The notes under the pieces are model-generated. The model was not told where the DNA came from. It was given only the letters and a program-made list of their open reading frames with translations, and made no database searches. From contig NZ_CP022753.1 of NCBI RefSeq assembly GCF_002263495.1, forward strand, positions 124,001-188,000: 64,000 bases of DNA, in the 5' to 3' direction. The position numbers were made by a program, and so were the translations under genes. This DNA comes from Nocardiopsis gilva YIM 90087. GTDB lineage: Bacteria > Actinomycetota > Actinomycetes > Streptosporangiales > Streptosporangiaceae. Below are positions 1 to 7,395 of this stretch, piece after piece; position 1 is the first letter of the stretch; every line of letters begins with the position of its first letter.

Positions 1-1223
1 AAGTCGTCTTCGAGCTGCGATCCCAGGTCGGTCAGACCCGGGCCGACTTTTTCCCAGAAATCGGACCAACCGCTCTTCGCCTTCGACCAGGCGCCGGACA
101 CGGCGTCACGGAAGTCCTCCGACTGCTGGTAGGCGACCAGGAGTCCGCCAGCGAGTAGCCCTAGCCCGGTGACCACGACGCCAAGCGGCGTGGAGATCGA
201 GATCAGCAGCGAGGCGATGCTGGCCGCTTTCAGCGCGACGCCGACGGCCGTGATCCCGACGGCGATGGCGGTGATCGTCTCGGGTGGAGCTTCGGCGATC
301 AAGTCGGCGAAGGCCGTGGCGACCTTCAGCGCTGCAGGAGCGATCGGAGCAAGACCCCTGAGGATGGTCCCGAGGGCAGGGCCGATGGAGTCAAGCAGGT
401 CAAGGACGTGGGGACCGGTCGTCCGGACGTAGTCCATGAACGCCTGGAAACCGCGCGAGCCGCTAAGCCCACGTCCCCACTTCGCGAAGCCCGCCGCGAT
501 CTTCTCGACGAAGGACAGCATCGTCGGGGCGCTCGGGATGAAGGCATTTACGATCCCCGCGACACCGGCAGCGATGTTCCCGCCGGTTCGCCCCAGCGAC
601 CCGATGGCCGTCGGCGCGAGCCGCGTGACGCGCTTGCCGAACTCCGACCAGAATGGGTGCTGCAGGGCCTCGTCGAGGTCGTCGATCAGGTCCGAGAAGG
701 CGCCCGCTGACGCTTTGACCAGTGGGTTCAGCTTCTTGAAATTGCCGCTGACCAGGCCGATCCCCTTGGAGAACACCGGCAAGACCGTCGGCTCGAGGCT
801 TCTACTCCACTTCCGGTACTCCTTGGTGAGTCCCTGCCAGTCCCGCATGAGGGTGCGCGCGGCCGGAGACATGTCAGCCAGCGCGTCGGCGAGTTCCTCC
901 TGCGCAGCCTCCGAGCCCTTCGCCGCGCGTTCCTGCAGCTTGAGCGCTTCGGAGATGTCAGAGATCGCGGGTACAGCGACGGCACCCATCGCCGCCGCAC
1001 CGGCCCCCGCGGCCGTCAGTCCGGCCGCCATGGTCCCGGCCGCCGCGGTGATCCCGGCGAGCGCGGGTACGGCCGCAGCGGAGGCGGCGACGATGGGCGC
1101 GCCGATCGACCCGAGCTTGCCTATCTTCGAGTTCAGCGAGTCGATGTCCCGCTGAGCACGGCGGATACCGCGCCCGTTGTACCGGGAGAAGATCGAGAAG
1201 CCGAGGGAGGTGACGGTAGCCAC
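1..1223 (-). CDS. phage tape measure protein (partial, N-terminal ~407 aa)
   Basis: The frame stays open from a GTG at 1223 to the window edge, so at least the C-terminal part is missing. The product is Ala/Gly-rich with long hydrophobic helices (about residues 40-80 and 290-345) and charged helical stretches, the usual look of a siphovirus tape-measure protein that sets tail length and is chaperoned during tail assembly. It begins 6 bases after the stop of the downstream chaperone frame, the canonical order chaperone G, chaperone GT, tape measure. The start is inferred from this spacing. A lysozyme or peptidase domain, if present, would lie outside the window. Confidence 0.85.
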   Translation of the reverse strand, partial: MATVTSLGFSIFSRYNGRGIRRAQRDIDSLNSKIGKLGSIGAPIVAASAAAVPALAGITAAAGTMAAGLTAAGAGAAAMGAVAVPAISDISEALKLQERAAKGSEAAQEELADALADMSPAARTLMRDWQGLTKEYRKWSRSLEPTVLPVFSKGIGLVSGNFKKLNPLVKASAGAFSDLIDDLDEALQHPFWSEFGKRVTRLAPTAIGSLGRTGGNIAAGVAGIVNAFIPSAPTMLSFVEKIAAGFAKWGRGLSGSRGFQAFMDYVRTTGPHVLDLLDSIGPALGTILRGLAPIAPAALKVATAFADLIAEAPPETITAIAVGITAVGVALKAASIASLLISISTPLGVVVTGLGLLAGGLLVAYQQSEDFRDAVSGAWSKAKSGWSDFWEKVGPGLTDLGSQLEDD

Positions 1224-1229
1224 GCTCGA

Positions 1230-1508
1230 TCACCCCCCGCCGGCTTCGCCGTCGTCGTCTTGGTTGCGGTGGGTGAACCACTCGCTTGGGCGTGCGATAC
1301 GCTCGGGCGGATCGATTGGGTTGGGGTGCTTGTCGTCGGTGAAGTGAGCGGCACCCATGAGGTGGTGCGTGCGCTGCTCCCCCTCGACGGCGAGGGCGAG
1401 CATTTCCCGCTCGTAGGCCGGGCCGAGCGGCCCGTACACCAGCTCGTACGCCTGCCACTCGGTGAGCTCGCGGGCGTCGATACGGGTGAGCAGCTCGCCC
1501 ACCGTCAT
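1230..1508 (-). CDS. tail assembly chaperone, GT (frameshift) extension
   Basis: 92 aa from the first ATG; the open frame extends back to 1610 and overlaps the preceding chaperone gene in the -1 frame. The reading through the overlap (FYFRLALALHMTVGELL) looks like real protein, and there is no Shine-Dalgarno before the ATG at 1508. As in lambda gpG/gpGT, it is therefore probably made mainly as a C-terminal extension by -1 ribosomal frameshifting within about 1523-1610. The protein contains a WQAYELVYGPLG segment typical of GT domains and ends in an acidic Gly-rich tail. I see no textbook XXXYYYZ slippery heptamer. It lies immediately upstream of the tape-measure gene. Confidence 0.75.
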   Translation of the reverse strand: MTVGELLTRIDARELTEWQAYELVYGPLGPAYEREMLALAVEGEQRTHHLMGAAHFTDDKHPNPIDPPERIARPSEWFTHRNQDDDGEAGGG

Positions 1509-1522
1509 ATGAAGGGCGAGCG

Positions 1523-1921
1523 CTAGTCGGAAGTAGAAGGCTCGCTCTGGTCGCCGCTCCCGCCGAAATCCTCGACCAGCTCCGCAAGGTCGTCGTCGCT
1601 CATACCGCACAGGCGCCGGGCGACGTCGAACACCCGGTTGAGCGCGGCGGCGGACTTGTCACCGAGAGCTGAGATGTCGTCGAGGGAGAACATGCGGTTG
1701 CCCCGCTCGTCGACGACTGTCATGGCGACCATGCGGGCGCGAGCGTTGGCCAGCTTGGACGCCTGCCCCGTCTTCTTGTCGACAAGCGACGCTTCGAACG
1801 CGTCCCGCTCCTTACCGGTCAGTGACCTGACACGCACTGTTCCGCCCCACTCCGGGACGGCAACGTCTTCGGTCCGTCGGTCGTCGACGGTTAGGATCGC
1901 GTCACGCGACAGCAGAGCCAT
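1523..1921 (-). CDS. tail assembly chaperone (gpG-like)
   Basis: 132 aa. The ATG at 1921 is preceded by AGAAGGAGACCCGCT, a strong ribosome site, so the longer upstream reading is rejected. The protein is a small mixed alpha/beta domain (AILTVDDRR, WGGTVRVRSLTGKERDAFE) with an acidic C-terminus, as is common in actinophage tail-assembly chaperones that coat the tape measure. Its 3' end overlaps the GT frame in -1 register. Position between the tail tube and tape-measure genes supports the call more than sequence alone. Confidence 0.8.
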   Translation of the reverse strand: MALLSRDAILTVDDRRTEDVAVPEWGGTVRVRSLTGKERDAFEASLVDKKTGQASKLANARARMVAMTVVDERGNRMFSLDDISALGDKSAAALNRVFDVARRLCGMSDDDLAELVEDFGGSGDQSEPSTSD

Positions 1922-2082
1922 AGCGGGTCTCCTTCTCTTGATCACGACAGGTCGTCGCGAACGAATTAACTGCTCGCCCTCGAACGCGGACGGGCGCGAG
2001 GGAATCCGTTCCTCATGCGGGTCGTTGCGCGCGGCCGTATCATCGGCACATGCGGGGAGTTGCGGAATCCGAAACTCTTGGA

Positions 2083-2121
2083 GTGGTCAGACCGGGGACC
2101 CGCATCACCCGGCCTGACCAC
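2083..2121 (-). terminator. hairpin after the gp10-like gene
   Basis: GTGGTCAG and CTGACCAC pair, continued after a one-base bulge by CCGGG/CCCGG, around a short loop. It begins 3 bases past the stop of the gene ending at 2124. There is no U-tract, as is usual in actinobacteria. The remaining bases to 1921 show no gene and probably hold a promoter or leader for the chaperone-tape measure group. Confidence 0.6.
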
Positions 2122-2123
2122 GA

Positions 2124-2648
2124 CTACACGGAGCGCCGACCGGCCACCCACCCGGCGGCGTCCTTGAGGACACCCCGCACATCGCGGGCGATCTCGTCGC
2201 GCTCGTCGGCAATGGGCTCGATGAACCACGACCCGCCGTCGGACTCCGCCCACGTGTCCCGCCGCCCGAACACGGGATGGCGCCATCCTCCCGTCCTGGT
2301 CTGCGAGTCGAGCCCACGGGGCAGCACGGCCTCATCCCGCGTTGGCATGCTGGTCACGATGCGCACGCCGGTACGAGTCGACGCCTGCACGCGCACACCG
2401 CGAGCGACCTTGCGGCGGAGCTGCCTGCGAGTGTGCGGGTGCTTCTTCGTACCGCCGCGAACCCCCTTCACAGGGAGGGCGCGTACCTTCCGCTTAACCT
2501 TCCTCACGGCCGGACGCACCGACTTGCGCAGCTCTCTACGGAGCTTCGTCGGTAGCTTGCGGTCCACCGCGCGAAGGCGAGCAGCCACACGCTCGAATTC
2601 CTTGCTGGGGACCACGCTGACCCGTACCGGGTCACGCCGGAACGCCAT
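2124..2648 (-). CDS. HK97 gp10-like neck/tail protein
   Basis: 174 aa, strongly basic. The first 60 residues (EFERVAARLRAVDRKLPTKL and following) form the amphipathic Arg/Lys helix seen in HK97 gp10-family neck and minor tail proteins, and the C-terminal half is a mixed domain with GGWRHPVFG and a terminal helix. The ATG at 2648 lies two bases after the TAG of the preceding tail-tube gene; in-frame starts further upstream lie inside that gene and are rejected. Position after the tail tubes rather than before them is unusual for this family, so a minor tail role is also possible. Confidence 0.6.
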   Translation of the reverse strand: MAFRRDPVRVSVVPSKEFERVAARLRAVDRKLPTKLRRELRKSVRPAVRKVKRKVRALPVKGVRGGTKKHPHTRRQLRRKVARGVRVQASTRTGVRIVTSMPTRDEAVLPRGLDSQTRTGGWRHPVFGRRDTWAESDGGSWFIEPIADERDEIARDVRGVLKDAAGWVAGRRSV

Positions 2649-2650
2649 GG

Positions 2651-3085
2651 CTACGCGAAGGTTCCCCTCGTCACGACGCCGTCGACCTGGATGCTCGCGG
2701 AGAAGCTGACCTTCTCGGCGACGGCGCTCGTGATCGTGTAGTTGCTGACCCAGCACTCACCCGAGTACTTGACCGCGCCAGTCGTCGATCCGCCCGGCCC
2801 GTACTCGAAAGAAGCCGTCGAGGTCTCTTCCTCGAACAGCGCGTTGAAGATCGCGTCCGGCCCGGTGCTCGCGGTCGGGTCCCAGTGGCCGCTCACCTCC
2901 ACGGTGGCGTTGAACAGGCCGGGAATGTTGCGGGTACCGGAGTCCCCGAACGCCGTGACTTCGGCGAGCGCCTTCTCACCAGGGAGACCGCTCACATTGT
3001 CGATGTACTGCGACACGTCCGTCAGCGACCCGCCGCCGGAATCGTCGATCTTGAAAACGGTGTTCTTACCGTGCTTGAAAGCCAA
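2651..3085 (-). CDS. major tail (tube) protein, copy 2
   Basis: 144 aa. I chose a TTG start at 3085 because GGAGGTG sits 6 bases upstream and the resulting N-terminus, MAFKHGKNTVFKID, matches the usual start of actinophage tail-tube proteins; a GTG at 3094 is the alternative. The protein shares LAEVTAFGDSGTRNIPGL and WVSNYTITSAVAEKVSFS with the next gene upstream, so the two are paralogues. It lacks the C-terminal domain of that copy. A rho-independent terminator lies about 20 bases before its start. Confidence 0.8.
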   Translation of the reverse strand: MAFKHGKNTVFKIDDSGGGSLTDVSQYIDNVSGLPGEKALAEVTAFGDSGTRNIPGLFNATVEVSGHWDPTASTGPDAIFNALFEEETSTASFEYGPGGSTTGAVKYSGECWVSNYTITSAVAEKVSFSASIQVDGVVTRGTFA

Positions 3086-3104
3086 GGGACCCACCTCCGG
3101 GCAT

Positions 3105-3129
3105 CAAAAAACCCGGCGTGCGCCGGGTG
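3105..3129 (-). terminator. rho-independent terminator between the two tail-tube genes
   Basis: Read on the minus strand: ACCCGGCG, a 2-base loop, CGCCGGGT, then six T residues. This is a complete intrinsic terminator placed after the longer tail-tube gene and about 20 bases before the start of the shorter one, so it could set the ratio of the two products. Confidence 0.85.
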
Positions 3130-3166
3130 GACTGTCAGAGAATGCGGGTCTTTTGGCTGGTAGAAG

Positions 3167-3886
3167 CTAGGAGCGGGAGAACGCCACGTTGAACGTGAAG
3201 CTGGGAGTTGTCCCCGAGATGGTCCAGTCGGCCCGGACGTACTGATCAACCGTGCCGGTCACTGTCTTCGACTGGGAGTCAGCCGCGGTCGCCGCGTCGA
3301 AGGTGATCAGGTCGACGAAGGTGACGTTGTCGGCGCTGTCCTGAACCTTCGCCGTCAGGCTCGGGGATGCCCCCGAGGCAGCCGTCACGTGCAGATGCGC
3401 CACCCCACCGCCTGAAGTGGAGGCTCCGTTGTCTACCGCGGTTCCGGATCCCGTGGCGGTCTCGGCTGACAGATCGTGAAGGCTCACACCCGAGTGGATC
3501 GACTCGTCCGGCGAGGATTCGATGGACACCGACACCGCATCCGCCACCGCGGAGCTAATCGTGTAGTTGCTGACGTCCGCCGTCGTCAGGAAACCCTTCG
3601 CGCCGACCGTGGCCCCATTCGGGTACACCGTCGCCAACAGGCCATTGTCTCCGCCGGAGAAGACAGACTCCATCTCTTCGTCGAGGTTCCCGGTCCCGCT
3701 GTCGAAAAGGCCCCCGAGGGAAAGCGAACCCGACCGAAGGCCTGGAATGAACCTCTGCCCGTCGTCGGAGTACGCCGTCACCTCGGAAAGGTTCCTCTCG
3801 CGCGTCACCGTGTACGAATTCAGCGCTGCGGACACGTGCTTCTCGTTGACGAGAATCCGCCCGTTCTTGCTGTGGACAAACGCCAT
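3167..3886 (-). CDS. major tail (tube) protein, copy 1, with C-terminal beta domain
   Basis: 239 aa. The ATG at 3886 shares its A with the TGA of the upstream gene; a GTG at 3889 is also possible. Residues 1-125 hold the tail-tube fold (NLSEVTAYSDDGQRFIPGL, DVSNYTISSAVADAVSVS), clearly related to the next gene. Residues about 135-239 form an extra Thr/Ser/Ala-rich beta domain (LTAKVQDSADNVTFVDL, DQYVRADWTISG) like surface decorations on siphovirus tails. A similar domain forms most of the protein at 5125-5538. Known role of the family: hexameric rings that stack to form the tail tube. Confidence 0.8.
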   Translation of the reverse strand: MAFVHSKNGRILVNEKHVSAALNSYTVTRERNLSEVTAYSDDGQRFIPGLRSGSLSLGGLFDSGTGNLDEEMESVFSGGDNGLLATVYPNGATVGAKGFLTTADVSNYTISSAVADAVSVSIESSPDESIHSGVSLHDLSAETATGSGTAVDNGASTSGGGVAHLHVTAASGASPSLTAKVQDSADNVTFVDLITFDAATAADSQSKTVTGTVDQYVRADWTISGTTPSFTFNVAFSRS

Positions 3887-4065
3887 CACTCATCACCCTC
3901 TTCGGGGTCCGGTGTGGGTGCCGGAGAGATAGCACCCCGCTCTAGCAGCCACGGCACCGAATTCACCGGCAGATCATCGACCACCTCGCCCGGCTCCGCG
4001 CGTCGCTCGCCCTTGCCCTTCGGCGGCTTGTAGTTCAAGCCCCGAAGGACCTGGTACCGCTTCAT
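3886..4065 (-). CDS. small head-tail accessory protein
   Basis: 59 aa. The ATG at 4065 overlaps the previous stop (ATGA) and the end overlaps the next start. It reads as a compact module, KRYQVLRGLNYKPPKGKGER, followed by PGEVVDDLP and PWLLERGAI and an acidic Pro-rich tail. Such PGEVV...LLxxGAI mini-proteins are common beside connector genes in actinophages; the exact role is unknown. The PxGE(L/V)V element also occurs in the 98-aa protein at 5535. Confidence 0.6.
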   Translation of the reverse strand: MKRYQVLRGLNYKPPKGKGERRAEPGEVVDDLPVNSVPWLLERGAISPAPTPDPEEGDE

Positions 4066-4496
4066 GACACAGTCACCCTCACTAGAAACTCGGCGCCGTA
4101 GAAGTCCACCTTGTTGTGCGTGAGGATCCCGTAGAACGTGCACATTGGCACGACGCTGAAATCAGCAGCCCCACCCAACGTGTCGTCACCCTCGACCGCT
4201 GCGAGGACGGACGTCGATCCCGTCGGCGCGAGAAAATCGTCGAGTTCGGACTGCCCCGACTCCGCATGCGCCATCGACGTGAAGATTTTGATTGTGAAGA
4301 GGAGGTCGTGCGACCCGTCCTGGTAGGTCTTGCTGTAGTCAATCGGCGGATTCTGAGTTGAATCCGATCCTGGAACTCCCGGGACGATCAGCGCAGCCGG
4401 CGGGTTCACCGGCCCTTCCACGAACTCCCACACCTGCAAACCACTGATGGTCTCCAGCCGCGCCGCAAGCCCCGACCGGACAGCAGAAACCGACAC
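4062..4496 (-). CDS. tail terminator-like / neck protein
   Basis: 144 aa from GTG at 4496. An N-terminal helix (VRSGLAARLETISGLQVWEF) is followed by beta strands (HDLLFTIKIFTSM) and a C-terminal strand FYGAEFLVRVTVS, the pattern of tail-terminator/joining proteins that cap the tube. Position between the gp6-like connector and the tail-tube genes is where this protein is expected. No catalytic motif is visible. Confidence 0.6.
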   Translation of the reverse strand: MSVSAVRSGLAARLETISGLQVWEFVEGPVNPPAALIVPGVPGSDSTQNPPIDYSKTYQDGSHDLLFTIKIFTSMAHAESGQSELDDFLAPTGSTSVLAAVEGDDTLGGAADFSVVPMCTFYGILTHNKVDFYGAEFLVRVTVS

Positions 4497-4503
4497 GACC
4501 CGC

Positions 4504-5115
4504 TCACCCCACCAAGATCCGGTACCGGCAATAGCGCGCGAGTTTGGCCGCTGCCATCTTGTTGTCGCGCACCCGAATCACGCCAAAGTCGTCTGACCCG
4601 GCGACCCCGAACGGAGCCTGGCGCAAGTTGTACGTCTCGCTGGCGAGGATCAGACACGCCTGCCGCACCGGCTCTGGAACAGCATCCCAGCCCCACTGCG
4701 CGGTGACGCGAAGCGTTGCCTCTTGGCCGGTCACCGGGAACCGCTTTGCCTTGATGGACCGGATCTTGTAGAAGGGCCATCCTGTCTGGCCGTCAACTAT
4801 CCCGTTCAGGGGCTCTAGCTGGTAGTCCGCAGCCGCCCACGTGGTGCCATAGGTCCCGTCGGCGTTAGCGTCGGTCTCCACCACCAGGTCCGTCGTGGTG
4901 TGCAGGTCGTCCACCGCAGCCCATCCGCACATGTCAGGAATGAACACCCGCGCATACGCCGTGGTGGTCTTGTTGAACTGCCGGTTGCAGTGTCTCTCGA
5001 TCTCCCGCGACACCGAGTCGAGAGCGTCCTGCAGCTCGGTGTCGTCGCTGGCCGTCGTCACGCCCATGTAGCTCTTGAGCGAAGCGAGCGTCGCGTACGC
5101 ATCACCCAGCGCCAT
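4504..5115 (-). CDS. head-tail connector protein (HK97 gp6-like)
   Basis: 203 aa. The N-terminus (LASLKSYMGVTTASDDTELQ) followed by a helix DALDSVSREIERHCNRQF is the typical opening of gp6/gp15-type adaptor proteins that form a ring below the portal. A beta-rich middle and a C-terminal helical segment (PEPVRQACLILASETYNLR) complete the fold. It lies two genes downstream of the capsid group, in the conserved order. Confidence 0.75.
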   Translation of the reverse strand: MALGDAYATLASLKSYMGVTTASDDTELQDALDSVSREIERHCNRQFNKTTTAYARVFIPDMCGWAAVDDLHTTTDLVVETDANADGTYGTTWAAADYQLEPLNGIVDGQTGWPFYKIRSIKAKRFPVTGQEATLRVTAQWGWDAVPEPVRQACLILASETYNLRQAPFGVAGSDDFGVIRVRDNKMAAAKLARYCRYRILVG

Positions 5116-5124
5116 GGCCAGCCC

Positions 5125-5538
5125 TCACGTGGTGTGGTCGACCGGGCCGCGGCGGGGCTCACCCAGCAGAATGGACGCACCATAGATCCCGCCCGTCGTC
5201 GCACCTGCCACCGTCGAGACGACCCGCAGATACCGGCGCACACCGATATAGCCGACGTAAAACAGCTTGTCGTCGTCAGCGGTCCCGATCTCCGGCTCAG
5301 TGCCCTGAAGGAACGCATCCGCGACCGCAGTGAACGTGCTGTCGTCGTCGGAGTCCTGCACCTCGATGGTGTGAGTGCCGTCGGTGATCGTGCCGGTGTG
5401 CACCACCACCATCGCCGTACGGTGCATGTCATCGCCGACGTTGCGGTCCACACTGGACCCGGTCGCCGTCGACGTGTGCGCGGCCGGGTTGATCGTCGCC
5501 CGCGCCGTCGTGTTCGTGTAGACACTCCGCCTGCTCAT
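5125..5538 (-). CDS. capsid-associated beta-sandwich protein (decoration-like)
   Basis: 137 aa; ATG at 5538 overlaps the upstream stop. It is Thr/Val-rich with alternating strands (RTAMVVVHTGTITDGTHTIE, VQDSDDDSTF, RYLRVVSTVAG). The strand pattern VQDSxDxxTF...YLR resembles the C-terminal domain of tail-tube copy 1 (VQDSADNVTF...YVR), so both may be one domain family used on the head and on the tail. A surface-decoration role is inferred. Confidence 0.5.
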   Translation of the reverse strand: MSRRSVYTNTTARATINPAAHTSTATGSSVDRNVGDDMHRTAMVVVHTGTITDGTHTIEVQDSDDDSTFTAVADAFLQGTEPEIGTADDDKLFYVGYIGVRRYLRVVSTVAGATTGGIYGASILLGEPRRGPVDHTT

Positions 5539-5831
5539 GATGCCTTGCTCCCCCCGTCAGTCGGGGTCTTGCGGGGGCGCCCCGGCCCGCGTTTCGGCTT
5601 CTCATCCTCAGCGGTCACCGTTGAGACGACCCGCTTCTCCCCAGGCTCCGCCGTAGCCCGCTCCACACCAGACCCGCGGCGCGACACATAGTCGCCCACC
5701 GGCTCGAAAAGCCGCTCACGGCCTTTGAAAACCGGATCAGTGTCCTCGACAAGCTCCCCAGCGGGCACAACCCTCTTGACACCCGCGACCTGAGTCGCGA
5801 ACGCCTCCTTGCAGCGGTAAATCACCACCAC
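5535..5831 (-). CDS. small head protein with basic AT-hook-like tail
   Basis: 98 aa, first gene after the capsid terminator. The N-terminal half (IYRCKEAFATQVAGVKRVVP, then AGELVEDTDPVF) resembles the small PxGE(L/V)V modules of head-completion regions. The C-terminus is basic and contains GPGRPRK, close to the AT-hook core. This could contact packaged DNA, but no function is established from the sequence. Confidence 0.5.
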   Translation of the reverse strand: MVVIYRCKEAFATQVAGVKRVVPAGELVEDTDPVFKGRERLFEPVGDYVSRRGSGVERATAEPGEKRVVSTVTAEDEKPKRGPGRPRKTPTDGGSKAS

Positions 5832-5853
5832 TCCTTTCCGTGTTGGGCATACG

Positions 5854-5887
5854 GAAGGCCCCCGATACCTTTTGGCTGGGGGCCTTC
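5854..5887 (-). terminator. hairpin terminator after the capsid gene
   Basis: GAAGGCCCCC and GGGGGCCTTC form a perfect 10-bp stem with a 14-base loop in the 85-base gap downstream of the capsid stop. No U-tract follows, so it may be leaky; it would reduce transcription of connector and tail genes relative to capsid. Confidence 0.7.
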
Positions 5888-5916
5888 TATGACCCGAACT
5901 GAATGTTCGTTATGCC

Positions 5917-7395
5917 CTATACGTCCAGCATGCGGAAAGCGCCGTCATTGACGCTGTCTGCACCAACGCGGTAGTACGCGTACCAGCCGCGCTGACCGGA
6001 AGGCCTGTTGTTGGCGGTAGCGAATAGGTGCGGAATGAATTCCACGGTCATCCCGATCCGGTCGGCGATCACGTAGTTCATGAAGTCGCCGTAGATCAGG
6101 ACATAGTTGTTCGTCGCCGCAGTGATGCTGGAGTCCATGTCTTCGGACTCGAACGCGGGACGCCCCAACAGCTGCGGGGGCTGCCCCTCGCCGATCCGCG
6201 CCCACATGCCGGCTCCGCCGGAGCTGTCGAACTGGCGGATGTCGTTGTAGATCGCCCGGTGCGCCAGCCACGATGCGTTCGCCCGGTACCGGGCGGGCAA
6301 CGCGTCGTCGAGAGCGTAGACGTCGCCGATGGCGAACGTGTCGTCCGTTGCCGCGTCCACCTCCGAAGAGGTCCCGGTCAGTGCGGTGACGATACCGGTC
6401 GGCTGCCCGGACCCGGAACCGGTCGCGAACGCCGCCGCCTCCAGGTCGTCCCGGCCGAACGCAAGCAGCCGCGCGACCTCCGCGGTCACGTTGGCCTCGT
6501 CCGCCAGCGCCTCCAACGAAATCGGCACGAACCCGGCCGCCTTGTGGATCGGCACCGTCGGCTGGGCGAAGGTCGGGGCGTCGTCGGACACCTCGGTCGC
6601 CTCAGCGTCCCACGACCAGGTCACCTGACCGGAGCTGACACCGTTCCACACGTCGGTGGTCGCGACGACCGACCTGGCGACCTGCCGGACCTGGTTCCGG
6701 GATCCGTCCGACGTGATGATGACGGTGGGGTCCAACTGGAACGGAACCAGGTAACCACCACTGGCGTCGGTCAAGCTCATGGCCCGCTCCAGAGCGCGCT
6801 GCTCCTCCGGCTGCAGCATGTGCCCGCGCCCGCTGGCCACCTTGGACCAGGCTCGCAGGTACTCCGGCGACGACGCCGCCAGGCACAGGCGGGCAATGCT
6901 GCTGTCAGAGTCGTCCCACCGCTCCAGGATGTCCGTCGCAGCAGACCGGACCCGGTCGCGGGTACCGGGCATCCGCTCAATGGCGGACAGAGCACGGGCA
7001 CGCAACTCCTGCGCGATCTCACCCTTCGACCGGGAGAACGTGCGAACCTCACTGAGGTCCCACGGGTTGCGGAACCGCTTGTCCTCGACGGAGTCGGGGT
7101 TCAGGATCGGGTCGAGGTCGTAGCCGTCAGACGGGTTGACGGGTGTGCCGCGTTCAGTGCGCAGATCCGCCGCCGCAGGGGTCCGTTCCGTAGTCCGGGC
7201 CACGCCGCGAACACGCTCCAACGCAGCCTTGCGCTCAAGCTGCCGGCGGTGGGTGTCCACCTGCGCGAATTCCCTGGTGAGTTCGTCGAAGGACTGCTCG
7301 TCCTCGGCGGTCAGCTCGTCCTTGGCTTCCAGGCGTTCCAGTTCGGCTTCGATGTCCTTGAGGCGGATCACCGCCTGAGGGTGACTTAGTTCCAT
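5917..7395 (-). CDS. HK97-family major capsid protein
   Basis: 492 aa from the ATG at 7395, which overlaps the protease stop (TGATG) and has GGAG 7 bases upstream. Residues 1-75 are a charged coiled coil, the scaffold-like delta domain usually removed by the prohead protease. The core from about residue 200 carries typical family segments (SGGYLVPFQLDPTVI, GFVPISLEALAD, GSGSGQPTGIVTAL, RPSGQRGWYAYYRVG). Protease directly upstream and a terminator directly downstream fit the standard head cluster. Confidence 0.93.
   Translation of the reverse strand: MELSHPQAVIRLKDIEAELERLEAKDELTAEDEQSFDELTREFAQVDTHRRQLERKAALERVRGVARTTERTPAAADLRTERGTPVNPSDGYDLDPILNPDSVEDKRFRNPWDLSEVRTFSRSKGEIAQELRARALSAIERMPGTRDRVRSAATDILERWDDSDSSIARLCLAASSPEYLRAWSKVASGRGHMLQPEEQRALERAMSLTDASGGYLVPFQLDPTVIITSDGSRNQVRQVARSVVATTDVWNGVSSGQVTWSWDAEATEVSDDAPTFAQPTVPIHKAAGFVPISLEALADEANVTAEVARLLAFGRDDLEAAAFATGSGSGQPTGIVTALTGTSSEVDAATDDTFAIGDVYALDDALPARYRANASWLAHRAIYNDIRQFDSSGGAGMWARIGEGQPPQLLGRPAFESEDMDSSITAATNNYVLIYGDFMNYVIADRIGMTVEFIPHLFATANNRPSGQRGWYAYYRVGADSVNDGAFRMLDV

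Noticed and set aside
6028-7389. Long plus-strand open frame opposite the capsid gene
   Set aside because: Arg/Gly/Val-rich translation with no recognisable motif; it mirrors high-GC third positions of the capsid gene on the minus strand.
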